64,000 bases of DNA from JL08 sp963765555 (GTDB lineage Bacteria; Pseudomonadota; Alphaproteobacteria; Rhodobacterales; Rhodobacteraceae), in assembly GCA_963765555.1 (NCBI GenBank), contig CAVXWX010000003.1, positions 558,001 through 622,000 on the forward strand, given 5' to 3'. Made by a program: the position numbers and the translations under genes. Numbering within the stretch: the first letter of the stretch is position 1; each line of letters begins with the position of its first letter. The notes below the pieces were generated by a model. The model was given only the letters and a program-made list of their open reading frames with translations. It was not told the DNA's origin and made no database searches. This document shows positions 36,263-45,266 of the stretch, piece by piece.

Positions 36263-36847
36263 ATGGTCGGTCCGGAAGAAGTATTGAGTTTTTGGTTAGA
36301 TGAAGTTGGTCCTGACGGTTGGTATGATACCGACGATACGCTCGACGCACGCATTTCAAAGAAATTTGCCGATGCCTGGCAGGGCGCGCGGGACGGGCGA
36401 TATTCGCTCTGGCTGACATATCCCAGCGGTGCATTGGCCTATGTGATCCTGACGGATCAATTTCCGCGCAACATGTTCCGCGGCTCGTCCAAGGCCTTTG
36501 CCACGGATCGGGCGGCTTTGGCCGTTGCCAAGTCGGCGATATCCAAAGGCTGGGACATGAAAATAGATGAACCCGCCCGCCAGTTTTTCTACATGCCGCT
36601 GATGCATTCGGAAAACCTGTGTGATCAGGACCGCTGTGTCCGGCTGATGAAAGAACGGATGCCGGTCTACGGGGCGGGCAACATGCTGCACGCCCGTGCA
36701 CACCGCGAAGTGATCCGCCAGTTCGGCCGCTTTCCCTATCGCAATGCCGCGCTGGCGCGCAAACAAACCGCCTGTGAAGATGATTACGTCCAGCAGGGTG
36801 GCTACGGTCATACGGTGCGGGCGATGGAAATGAAGAAAGCGGGCTGA
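36263..36847 (+). CDS. DUF924 family protein
   Basis: A 194-residue DUF924 protein, all-helical and TPR-like. Family motifs: EEVLSFWLDEVGPDGWY, ILTDQFPRNMFRGS, FFYMPLMHSENLCDQDR and IRQFGRFPYRNAALAR. The biochemical role of the family is unknown. GGAGATAG precedes the ATG. The AT-rich gap before it (36150-36262) may hold a promoter (TTATAAA at about 36180). A 25-bp repeat follows at 36883. Confidence 0.88.
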   Translation: MVGPEEVLSFWLDEVGPDGWYDTDDTLDARISKKFADAWQGARDGRYSLWLTYPSGALAYVILTDQFPRNMFRGSSKAFATDRAALAVAKSAISKGWDMKIDEPARQFFYMPLMHSENLCDQDRCVRLMKERMPVYGAGNMLHARAHREVIRQFGRFPYRNAALARKQTACEDDYVQQGGYGHTVRAMEMKKAG

Positions 36848-36882
36848 TCGGCACCGCCGGTCTGTGCCGGGCGCGCAGGATT

Positions 36883-36907
36883 CCCGTATTTCCGGCAAAA
36901 AGAAGCC
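36883..36907 (+). repeat. 25-bp intergenic repeat, copy 2
   Basis: Second copy of the motif at 2797-2821, differing at two adjacent bases (GG to CC). It lies 36 bp after the DUF924 stop and 69 bp before the lpd operator. Confidence 0.5.
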
Positions 36908-36975
36908 TCCGGAATGCGCACATATTGCGGTTGCAACTATGTCGCGGTTAACGCGCATTGATGCGGGCGTTCGGA

Positions 36976-36993
36976 TAGTTTAATGGTAAACTA
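36976..36993. promoter_or_regulatory. Palindromic operator before lpd, shared with pdhA
   Basis: TAGTTTAATGGTAAACTA has the same 7-base arms and 4-base spacer as the site before pdhA (22846-22863), with a different spacer sequence. It ends 20 bp before the lpd ATG and so overlaps the likely leader or promoter. Confidence 0.75.
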
Positions 36994-37013
36994 AATTTCG
37001 AACGGAGGGCATC

Positions 37014-38408
37014 ATGGCCGCAAAATCATTTGATCTGATTGTGATCGGGGCGGGCCCCGGGGGATATGTTGCCGCCATCCGCGCCGCGCAACTGGGGCTA
37101 AGCGTGGCCATCATCGAACGCGAGAATATGGGCGGGATCTGCCTGAACTGGGGCTGTATTCCGACCAAGGCGATGTTGCGCAGTTCCGAAGTGTTCCACC
37201 TGATGCACCGCGCCAAGGAATTCGGCCTGAAAGCCGAGAAAATCGGCTATGATCTGGATGCGGTCGTCAAACGCTCGCGCGGGGTGGCGGCGCAATTGTC
37301 CGGTGGCATCGCCCATCTGATGAAAAAGAACAAGATCACCACCTTCATGGGGGTTGCGACCCTGCCGGCCAAAGGCAAGGTTTCGGTCAAGACCGACAAA
37401 GGCACCGAGGAGTTGACGGCCAAGAACATCGTTCTGGCCACCGGCGCGCGGGCGCGCGAACTGCCCGGACTTGAGGCGGATGGCGATCTGGTCTGGACCT
37501 ATCGCACCGCGCTGACGCCACCCCGGATGCCGAAAAAGCTGCTGGTGATCGGGTCGGGCGCCATCGGCATCGAATTCGCCAGTTTCTACAACACGCTGGG
37601 CTGTGACACGACCGTTGTCGAGGTGATGGACCGCATCCTGCCCGTCGAAGATGCCGAGATTTCGGCCTTTGCCAAGAAGGCGTTTGTGAAACAGGGCATG
37701 AAGATCATGGAAAAGACCATGGTCAAGAAACTGGATCGCGCCGTGGGCAAGGTAACGGCGCATATCGAAACCGGCGGCAAGGTAGAGAAACACGAGTTTG
37801 ACACCGTGATTTCGGCCGTCGGGATCGTTGGCAATGTCGAGGATCTGGGGCTTGAGGCACTGGGCGTGAAAATCGACCGGACCCATGTGGTGACGGATGA
37901 ATATTGCCGCACCGGCATAGACGGTCTTTATGCCATCGGCGATATCGCCGGCGCGCCGTGGCTGGCGCACAAGGCCAGCCATGAAGGCGTGATGGTGGCC
38001 GAACTGATCGCGGGCGGGCATCCGCACCCCGTCAAACCCGAAGCCATTGCCGGTTGCACCTATTGCCACCCGCAGGTCGCCTCGGTCGGCTATTCCGAGG
38101 CCAAGGCCAAGGAACTGGGCTATGATATCAAGGTCGGCCGCTTTCCCTTTATCGGCAACGGCAAGGCCATCGCCCTGGGCGAGGCCGAAGGCATGATCAA
38201 GACGGTGTTTGATGCAAAGACGGGCGAATTGCTGGGCGCGCATATGGTGGGCGCGGAAGTGACCGAAATGATTCAGGGCTATGTGATCGGGCGTCAGCTG
38301 GAAACCACCGAAGAGGACCTGATGAACACGGTGTTCCCGCATCCGACCCTGTCGGAAATGATGCATGAAAGCGTGCTGGATGCGTTTGACCGCGTGATCC
38401 ATATGTAG
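37014..38408 (+). CDS. lpdA: Dihydrolipoyl dehydrogenase (E3)
   Basis: A 464-residue flavoprotein that reoxidises lipoyl groups. FAD-binding GAGPGGYVAAIRAAQLG, redox-active disulfide in GGICLNWGCIPTKA, NAD-binding IGSGAIGIEFASFYN, and the catalytic base in HPTLSEMMHE. GGAGGG lies 6 bases before the ATG. Unusually it is not in the pdhABC operon 14 kb away, but it carries the same operator, so it is probably the E3 of the pyruvate complex under the same control. Confidence 0.95.
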   Translation: MAAKSFDLIVIGAGPGGYVAAIRAAQLGLSVAIIERENMGGICLNWGCIPTKAMLRSSEVFHLMHRAKEFGLKAEKIGYDLDAVVKRSRGVAAQLSGGIAHLMKKNKITTFMGVATLPAKGKVSVKTDKGTEELTAKNIVLATGARARELPGLEADGDLVWTYRTALTPPRMPKKLLVIGSGAIGIEFASFYNTLGCDTTVVEVMDRILPVEDAEISAFAKKAFVKQGMKIMEKTMVKKLDRAVGKVTAHIETGGKVEKHEFDTVISAVGIVGNVEDLGLEALGVKIDRTHVVTDEYCRTGIDGLYAIGDIAGAPWLAHKASHEGVMVAELIAGGHPHPVKPEAIAGCTYCHPQVASVGYSEAKAKELGYDIKVGRFPFIGNGKAIALGEAEGMIKTVFDAKTGELLGAHMVGAEVTEMIQGYVIGRQLETTEEDLMNTVFPHPTLSEMMHESVLDAFDRVIHM

Positions 38409-38460
38409 GCGTCCTGCGCCAGGCTGTGGGCCTGAACATCAGAGCAAACGGGGGGCCGGG

Positions 38461-39021
38461 GTGGTCAGTCTCAACCGTGTCATCATGCAGAAATCCAGCC
38501 GCGAGATTGTGCGCGCGCTGGAACCGGAAACACTGGATGTTGCTGAAATCTCGGGCAAATGGGGGCGGCAGTTTCCGTTCAGGACCTATCGGCAGTTCCG
38601 GTATCCGCAGTACGATATTTGCGCGGGGCCGTTTGCCGATGAACACGGGGCGACGCCGCAATTTGATCTGATCCTTGCCAATCAGGTCTGGGAACATCTG
38701 GATCGCCCCTATGCCGCCACGCAGAACGTGCGCGCCATGTTGCGGGCCGGCGGGTATTTCTGGCTCGCCGTGCCGTTTTTCATTCCCTATCACGGCGCGC
38801 CGTCCGACAATTCGCGCTGGTCGGCGCGTGGGCTGACCAATCTGCTGATCGAATGCGGGTTCGAGGAAAGCGCGATCCATGCCGAACAATGGGGCAACCG
38901 CAATGCCGCCCTGCGCAACATGGAAAAGAAATGGCCGCCGCGCTATGATAAAGGCAGCGACAGTCTGGCCAATGATCCGAACATGCCGGTCTGTGCCTGG
39001 GCGATTGCACAAAAAACGTGA
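38461..39021 (+). CDS. SAM-dependent methyltransferase-like protein
   Basis: A protein of up to 186 residues with the C-terminal part of a class I methyltransferase: FDLILANQVWEHLDRPYAAT, the post-motif acidic region, and VRAMLRAGGYFWLAVPFF. The usual glycine-rich motif I is not obvious; DVAEISGKWG takes its place. The frame stays open upstream to 38401, and the GTG at 38461 is only the best available start. It ends 36 bp before a LexA box. The substrate is unknown. Confidence 0.7.
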   Translation: MVSLNRVIMQKSSREIVRALEPETLDVAEISGKWGRQFPFRTYRQFRYPQYDICAGPFADEHGATPQFDLILANQVWEHLDRPYAATQNVRAMLRAGGYFWLAVPFFIPYHGAPSDNSRWSARGLTNLLIECGFEESAIHAEQWGNRNAALRNMEKKWPPRYDKGSDSLANDPNMPVCAWAIAQKT

Positions 39022-39054
39022 CCGCGCGGTTGGGGACAGGGCAGGAAACCGCAG

Positions 39055-39069
39055 GTTCTTCCTTTGTTC
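39055..39069 (+). promoter_or_regulatory. LexA (SOS) box upstream of uvrA
   Basis: GTTC-TTCCTTT-GTTC, an exact GTTC-N7-GTTC site, the LexA-binding direct repeat of Alphaproteobacteria. It lies 63 bp before the uvrA start chosen here and supports a promoter in this short gap. Confidence 0.8.
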
Positions 39070-39131
39070 TCAATTTAGCATTGGAGAATCCTGAACACTC
39101 AACTATGTCTAACCCGTTAACGGGGGCGATC

Positions 39132-41990
39132 ATGCCAGAGCAAAAATTCATCGAAGTCCGCGGCGCGCGCGAACATAACCTGAAATCCATTGATGTGGAT
39201 ATTCCGCGGGACCAGTTGGTTGTGATCACCGGCCTGTCGGGATCGGGCAAATCCAGCCTTGCCTTTGATACGATCTATGCCGAAGGGCAGCGGCGCTATG
39301 TTGAATCGCTGTCGGCCTATGCGCGCCAGTTTCTGGACATGATGCAAAAGCCGGATGTGGACCACATCAGCGGCCTGTCGCCCGCCATTTCCATCGAACA
39401 GAAAACCACATCGAAAAACCCGCGCTCCACCGTGGGCACCGTGACCGAGATTTACGATTATATGCGCCTGTTGTTCGCGCGTGTCGGCACACCCTATTCC
39501 CCCGCAACCGGCCTGCCCATCGAGGCGCAGCAGGTGCAGGATATGGTGGACCGCGTGATGGCGATGGAGGAGGGCACGCGCGCCTATCTTCTGGCACCCA
39601 TCGTGCGCGACCGTAAGGGTGAATATCGCAAGGAATTCATTGACTTGCGCAAGCAGGGGTTCCAGCGCGTCAAGGTGGACGGCGCATTTTATGAACTGGA
39701 CGAACCGCCCACGCTGGACAAGAAATTCCGCCATGACATTGATGTTGTGGTGGACCGGATTGTGGTGCGCGAGGGGTTGGAAACGCGACTGGCCGACAGT
39801 TTGCGCACCGCGCTTGATCTGGCCGATGGCATCGCCATTCTGGAAACCGCCCCGACAGAAGGGGACCCCGAACGCCATACGTTTTCGGAAAAATTCGCCT
39901 GTCCGGTCAGCGGCTTTACCATCCCCGAGATTGAACCGCGCCTGTTTTCGTTCAACGCGCCGTTCGGGGCCTGCCCCGATTGCGACGGTCTTGGGGTGGA
40001 ACTGTTCTTTGATGAACGTCTTGTCGTGCCGGACGCCACACTGAAAATCTATGACGGCGCGCTGGCCCCGTGGCGCAAGGGCAAATCGCCCTATTTCCTG
40101 CAAACGATCGAGGCGATTGCGAAACATTACGAGTTCAACCAGAACAGCCGCTGGAAGGATCTGGACCCGCATGTGCAACAGGTGTTCCTGTACGGATCGG
40201 GGGACGAAGAAATCCCGTTCCGCTATGACGAAGGCGGGCGCGTCTATCAGGTGACGCGGGTGTTTGAGGGCGTGATCCCCAATATGGAACGGCGCTATCG
40301 TGAAACCGACAGCAACTGGATTCGCGAAGAATTCGAACGCTACCAGAACAACCGGTCGTGCGGCACCTGTGACGGATACCGCCTGCGGGCCGAGGCGCTG
40401 GCCGTTAAGATCGCGGGCCTGCATGTGGGGCAGGTGGTGCAAATGTCGATCCGCGAGGCGTTCGAGTGGTGCAAGACCGTGCCGGATCATCTGAGCGTGC
40501 AGAAAAACGAGATTGCCAAGGCGATCCTGAAGGAAATCCGCGAACGTCTGGGCTTCCTGAACAATGTCGGGCTGGAATACCTGACACTCAGCCGCAACAG
40601 CGGCACCTTGTCGGGCGGCGAAAGCCAGCGCATCCGGCTGGCCAGCCAGATCGGATCTGGCCTGACCGGTGTGTTGTATGTGCTGGATGAACCCAGCATC
40701 GGGTTGCACCAGCGCGACAATGACCGCCTGTTGGGCACGCTGAAAAACCTGCGTGATCAGGGCAACACCGTGATCGTCGTGGAACATGACGAAGAAGCGA
40801 TCCGCGAGGCCGATTATGTGTTCGATATCGGCCCCGGTGCCGGGGTGCATGGCGGCCGTGTGGTCAGCCACGGGGTGCCTGCGGCGATTGCGGCGGATGC
40901 GGCCTCGATCACGGGGCAGTATCTGACCGGTGCGCGCGAAATCGCCGTGCCCAAGACACGGCGCAAGGGCAACAAGAAAAAGCTGAAAGTGGTCAACGCG
41001 ACGGGCAACAACCTGAAAAACGTCACCGCCGAATTTCCGCTGGCGAAATTTGTCTGCGTCACCGGCGTGTCGGGCGGCGGGAAATCAACGCTGACCATCG
41101 AAACCCTGTTCAAGACCGCCAGCATGCGGCTGAACGGCGCGCGCCAGACGCCCGCACCCTGCGAAACCATCCAGGGGCTGGAACATCTGGACAAGGTGAT
41201 CGACATCGATCAGCGCCCCATCGGGCGCACCCCGCGATCAAACCCCGCGACCTATACGGGTGCCTTTACCCCGATCCGCGACTGGTTCGCCGGATTGCCG
41301 GAATCCAAGGCGCGCGGTTACAAGCCGGGGCGGTTTTCCTTTAACGTCAAGGGCGGGCGGTGCGAGGCGTGTCAGGGCGACGGTGTGATCAAGATCGAAA
41401 TGCACTTTCTGCCCGATGTCTATGTGGAATGCGAAACCTGCAAGGGCGCGCGCTACAACCGCGAAACGCTTGAGATCAAGTTCAAGGGCAAAAGCATTGC
41501 CGACGTGCTGAACATGACCGTGGAAGATGCGCAGACGTTTTTTCAGGCGGTGCCGTCGATCCGCGAGAAAATGGATGCGCTGATGCGTGTGGGGCTGGGC
41601 TATATCAAGGTCGGCCAGCAGGCGACAACCCTGTCGGGCGGCGAGGCGCAGCGCGTGAAACTGTCCAAGGAACTGAGCAAACGGTCCACCGGACGCACGT
41701 TGTATATTCTGGATGAACCCACCACTGGCCTGCATTTCGAAGACGTACGTAAGCTGTTGGAAGTGCTGCATGAACTGGTGGATCAAGGCAATACGGTGAT
41801 CGTAATTGAACATAATCTGGACGTGGTCAAAACCGCCGACTGGGTGATCGATATCGGCCCCGAAGGCGGCGATGGCGGGGGCGAAGTGATTGCGACCGGC
41901 ACCCCCGAAAAAGTAGCCGAGGAAGAGCGCAGCTATACCGGCCAGTATCTGAAACCGATGCTGAACCCCAAGCGCGTGGCGGCCGAATAG
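39132..41990 (+). CDS. uvrA: UvrA, excinuclease ABC subunit A
   Basis: A 952-residue ABC ATPase that finds DNA damage in nucleotide excision repair. Two Walker A motifs (GLSGSGKSS, and GVSGGGKST in the C-terminal half), two ABC signatures (LSGGESQRIRLASQIG and LSGGEAQRVKLSKELS), and zinc fingers with CPDCDGLG and CEACQGDG/CETCKGARY. The frame is open from 39018, but the SOS box at 39055 and family alignment make MPEQKFIEVRGAREHNL at 39132 the likely start; MSNPL at 39105 is possible. Confidence 0.96.
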   Translation: MPEQKFIEVRGAREHNLKSIDVDIPRDQLVVITGLSGSGKSSLAFDTIYAEGQRRYVESLSAYARQFLDMMQKPDVDHISGLSPAISIEQKTTSKNPRSTVGTVTEIYDYMRLLFARVGTPYSPATGLPIEAQQVQDMVDRVMAMEEGTRAYLLAPIVRDRKGEYRKEFIDLRKQGFQRVKVDGAFYELDEPPTLDKKFRHDIDVVVDRIVVREGLETRLADSLRTALDLADGIAILETAPTEGDPERHTFSEKFACPVSGFTIPEIEPRLFSFNAPFGACPDCDGLGVELFFDERLVVPDATLKIYDGALAPWRKGKSPYFLQTIEAIAKHYEFNQNSRWKDLDPHVQQVFLYGSGDEEIPFRYDEGGRVYQVTRVFEGVIPNMERRYRETDSNWIREEFERYQNNRSCGTCDGYRLRAEALAVKIAGLHVGQVVQMSIREAFEWCKTVPDHLSVQKNEIAKAILKEIRERLGFLNNVGLEYLTLSRNSGTLSGGESQRIRLASQIGSGLTGVLYVLDEPSIGLHQRDNDRLLGTLKNLRDQGNTVIVVEHDEEAIREADYVFDIGPGAGVHGGRVVSHGVPAAIAADAASITGQYLTGAREIAVPKTRRKGNKKKLKVVNATGNNLKNVTAEFPLAKFVCVTGVSGGGKSTLTIETLFKTASMRLNGARQTPAPCETIQGLEHLDKVIDIDQRPIGRTPRSNPATYTGAFTPIRDWFAGLPESKARGYKPGRFSFNVKGGRCEACQGDGVIKIEMHFLPDVYVECETCKGARYNRETLEIKFKGKSIADVLNMTVEDAQTFFQAVPSIREKMDALMRVGLGYIKVGQQATTLSGGEAQRVKLSKELSKRSTGRTLYILDEPTTGLHFEDVRKLLEVLHELVDQGNTVIVIEHNLDVVKTADWVIDIGPEGGDGGGEVIATGTPEKVAEEERSYTGQYLKPMLNPKRVAAE

Positions 41991-41992
41991 GG

Positions 41993-43345
41993 TTACGGCG
42001 CGGCGGTTGCCAGATCAAGAAGGCGGGCAAAGTCGCCAGTGTTCAAGCTGTCGAAGTCTTGGCTGAGCTGTTCCAGTTCGTCCGCGCGCGACCGCCCAAG
42101 CACCGGATCGGCGAACAGGTGGAATTTTTCAGAAATCTCGGCATCGCTTAACGGCAGGTCGGTGTCGCCGCGCGGGGTGCGGGGGGCCGCTTCGTGCCGT
42201 GTGCCGTTCTTGAGCGTGATGCTGACCTGCGCCCAGCGTTTGCCATCGCTGATCTTTGTCAGGTGCGGATCGTCAATCAGGGCCGTCGCCTTTGAAATCC
42301 GCAGGATATCGGGATCGTTCAATGTGGCGCTGTCCAGTTCGCGCGCGCCGACCTGCCCGCGCACGATCATCGCAGCGACCGGAAAGGCGATGGAATAGGC
42401 GAATTCATCCGGCGTGGCGGGGGTGTGGCCGGCCAGCCGTGTGGCGTTGTGAAAGGTGCGGATGTCCACGCGGGCCACGTCCGAATGATGCAGGGTGTGG
42501 TCTGTCATCAGTGCCTGTGCGGCATCAAGGGACGGATGCGCCCAGCGACAACAGGGGTAGGGTTTGTAATGGGTGTCTTCGACCACGCGCCAGCCTGTTC
42601 CCAGATCGGCCCAGAACGGCGCGGCCTCGGTCCCTTCGCAGGTCAGGGCGGGCGCGCCAGTGAACCCCGATTGCGCCAGATAGGCCGCCGTGACGCCCGA
42701 TGGCGCGCCCCAGCCGACCCCGTCACGCAGCATGCTCGGGTGATCGATGCAGCGCATCATCTGGCTGCGCGGCCCGTGATATTCGCCAATACCCGCCGCG
42801 TGGCGGATCGTTTCGCCGTCACAGCCCAGTTGCCGCGCAACCGCTGCGGCCACACCCACGGCCGTCCACGCGCCGGACGTATGATAATCGGCGCAGGTGG
42901 CGTGCTGGGCCAACCCTGCGCGATAGCTGACCTCGTAAGCGATGGCCAGATAGGCGGCAAACGTCGCCCCGTCCAGCGCGCGGCCCTTGTGTGCCTCGGC
43001 GTCGGCCACGGCCAGCAGGGCGGGAAATACAGCCGAGCCCGCGTGCCCCTTGCAGGGTGATGTGCCGTCATGGGCATCGACGCTGTCAATGGTGAACCCG
43101 CCCGCCATGGCCGCCCCTGCGGGGCTGACGGCGGTCCCGTTCATCAGCATCCGCGCCGGTCCGGCCCCCGCGGCCCCAAACAGGGCACAGGCCCCTTGGC
43201 GCGCGATGCCCGCCAGTTCTGTGGTTGATCCCACCGCAGCGACCCCCATCGTGTCGGTGAAACTGCGGCGCAACACGCGCAGAACATCGGCGGGCAGATC
43301 GCCATAGGTCAGATCGGCGGCAAATCGGTGAAAGGGCAGGGACAT
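41993..43345 (-). CDS. MmgE/PrpD family protein
   Basis: A 450-residue protein of the MmgE/PrpD family (2-methylcitrate dehydratase and relatives, mostly with unknown substrates). Motifs: RRSFTDTMGVAAVGS, DSVDAHDGTSPCKGHAGSAVFPALLAVA, WTAVGVAAAVARQLG and YKPYPCCRWAHPSLDA. Convergent with uvrA, with 2 bp between the stops. No 2-methylcitrate cycle gene is nearby, so a true PrpD role is not supported. Confidence 0.88.
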   Translation of the reverse strand: MSLPFHRFAADLTYGDLPADVLRVLRRSFTDTMGVAAVGSTTELAGIARQGACALFGAAGAGPARMLMNGTAVSPAGAAMAGGFTIDSVDAHDGTSPCKGHAGSAVFPALLAVADAEAHKGRALDGATFAAYLAIAYEVSYRAGLAQHATCADYHTSGAWTAVGVAAAVARQLGCDGETIRHAAGIGEYHGPRSQMMRCIDHPSMLRDGVGWGAPSGVTAAYLAQSGFTGAPALTCEGTEAAPFWADLGTGWRVVEDTHYKPYPCCRWAHPSLDAAQALMTDHTLHHSDVARVDIRTFHNATRLAGHTPATPDEFAYSIAFPVAAMIVRGQVGARELDSATLNDPDILRISKATALIDDPHLTKISDGKRWAQVSITLKNGTRHEAAPRTPRGDTDLPLSDAEISEKFHLFADPVLGRSRADELEQLSQDFDSLNTGDFARLLDLATAAP

Positions 43346-43438
43346 GGGCGCTCCGTCCAGTGTGGCTGGAGCGATCCTAACCCACCCGAACGCTCAGGAT
43401 GTCCTGTTTCCGACAGGTACGCACTTAAATTTCGGGCC

Positions 43439-45016
43439 TCAGGCGGCCAGCGCGGCCATCAGCGGTGCGGCTTCGTAACGCTTCAGAACCAGACGCGCGG
43501 CCGGGCCATAGCCATCTGTCCGCCCGCCCAAATGCGGAAACAGGGCCAGTATTTCATCCTGTGTCGCGCTGTCGAACCCGCCCATTGTGGCGGAACCGGG
43601 CAAATAGCTTTCAGATGCGACGCCGTTGGCGGTGATGATCTGGTGGTGATCAAACAGAACATGGAAATAGGTGACGTGACGCAGTCGCGTATCGGGCCGG
43701 ATGTTCAGATCGTTCACCAGATCCTTGGCCTTGACCAGCACCTCGGCCTCGCCAAACAGCAATTCGGCCCACCTGTCCGTGACCAGCACCCTGTGTTGCG
43801 GCGACAGCAACAGATCGCGGGTTGCCCCGAACTGGCCCCGTTGCAGGCGGATGGGGCGGTAATCGCCGGTGGCCGCGACAGTGCGGTGCCCGATCCAGCG
43901 GATTGTTCTGGGGCCATTGTCGCGCGTCAGCACGGACATGCCCGCCGAAAGCGCTTCGATCGCGACGGCCCCGTCCGGCGTTTCGATCAACGTGCCCTTC
44001 ACGAAACAGGGCACCTGTTCGACTTCGACCAGCGCGGTATCCGTGTTGCCTGCCGTATCTTCGATTGTGTAGTTGAAATAGGTGGTTTCGGCATCACTGT
44101 CGCTTTGGATCGTGAAGGTTCCGTTGGCGTTCAACGTCACCTGCTGTCCGGTCGACAGCGAAACGGTATCCCCCGCATTCACGGCCGTTCCGTTGATATG
44201 CGTGACCGTCAGCGTGCCGCCGGTTGAACTGTCATTGTCCAGCACGTCCAGCGTTCTGCTTTTGTCGGTGGGCATGATGATCTGGTCATCCTGCGCGATG
44301 ATCGTGGATTGTACCGACCCGCCCGCAATCAGAAGATTGGTGTCATAAGACGTATCGCCCACATCGGCGACGCCAATTTTCAGCGTATTGGGAAAGCCCG
44401 GGATGACCGGCGCGACAAATGTCAGCGTTACGGTAAACCCGTCCATTTCCGTATTGAACTGGTCGCCCGTGTTGTCGTTGTAGATGTTTTGCGCGGTGTT
44501 GCCGTTGATGTTCCCGATCGAGGCCGAGCCATCCCCGACTGTCACAGTCGCCTGCACGCCGTTGACCCAAACGCCCACCACATCGTTGAACGCCGAATTG
44601 ATGTATTCGGGAAATTCTTCCGAACTCAGCACAAAGTCGATGGTGATCGTGTCGCCCGCAGGGGTAAAACTCATCTCGAGGAATGACGCATCGCGTGTGC
44701 CCGTTCCAGCCAATGCGTTGAAATCGGCATCTCCGTCGATGCCGGCGGTGTTGGTGCTGGTGCCGGCCGAGACATTGGTGTTTGTGGTGCCGCTGCTGTT
44801 GGTAAAATCGGCCACATGGCCCGTTGACAGGATGACGCCGCTGTCGCCCGGTGTGGCTTCCGGTGAAATCGTATCGCCCGACGTGTAGATGCCCGAAGAC
44901 AGCGCATCGCCCCAATAGGTGGCCGAATGAACGGTGATGCCCGCGCCGAAAATCTCGTTCGCCATCGCCAAGGCACCCGCGGTGCTGTCGATGGGTAATT
45001 CTGTGGCTATCGGCAT
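43439..45016 (-). CDS. Hint-domain protein with choice-of-anchor L and cadherin-like domains
   Basis: A 525-residue protein, probably exported. Residues about 10-235 match the choice-of-anchor L domain (SFLEMSFTPAGDTITIDFVLSSEEFPEYINS region, residues 111-141). Residues 241-330 form a cadherin/Ig-like beta domain (LDVLDNDSSTGGTLTVTHIN, FNYTIEDTAGNT). A Hint domain starts at Cys337 (CFVKGTLIETPDG) and runs to about residue 475 (LLSPQHRVLV). No classical signal peptide is seen; proteins of this kind in Rhodobacteraceae are often secreted by type I systems. GGAGAG precedes ATG 45016. Whether the Hint domain self-cleaves is unknown. Confidence 0.85.
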   Translation of the reverse strand: MPIATELPIDSTAGALAMANEIFGAGITVHSATYWGDALSSGIYTSGDTISPEATPGDSGVILSTGHVADFTNSSGTTNTNVSAGTSTNTAGIDGDADFNALAGTGTRDASFLEMSFTPAGDTITIDFVLSSEEFPEYINSAFNDVVGVWVNGVQATVTVGDGSASIGNINGNTAQNIYNDNTGDQFNTEMDGFTVTLTFVAPVIPGFPNTLKIGVADVGDTSYDTNLLIAGGSVQSTIIAQDDQIIMPTDKSRTLDVLDNDSSTGGTLTVTHINGTAVNAGDTVSLSTGQQVTLNANGTFTIQSDSDAETTYFNYTIEDTAGNTDTALVEVEQVPCFVKGTLIETPDGAVAIEALSAGMSVLTRDNGPRTIRWIGHRTVAATGDYRPIRLQRGQFGATRDLLLSPQHRVLVTDRWAELLFGEAEVLVKAKDLVNDLNIRPDTRLRHVTYFHVLFDHHQIITANGVASESYLPGSATMGGFDSATQDEILALFPHLGGRTDGYGPAARLVLKRYEAAPLMAALAA

Positions 45017-45200
45017 AAAAACTCTCCAATCGGAACGAACACGGGACTGTCGCTTTAGGAAAGATGCCTTGAGAATCTGTTTATTCGGCGCAAGCGGTGT
45101 GGATTTTTTGTGGTCGCAAGGCGATGAGCAACCACCAATACGGCCGAATTCAACCCGACCGCACCACACTAAGCCGCTGTTTTTACGTTAAATAAATTCT

Positions 45201-45223
45201 CCACACGCACTGATTGCGCGTGG
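45201..45223 (-). terminator. Hairpin after mmsB
   Basis: CCACACGCA and TGCGCGTGG pair over 9 positions with one mismatch around CTGAT. On the minus strand it is followed by AGAATTTATTT. It lies 44 bases after the mmsB stop and probably ends the valine operon. Confidence 0.5.
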
Positions 45224-45266
45224 TTTGACTTTATTTTGCCCTGTTTCGCTGCGCCGCGTCGCCCGA

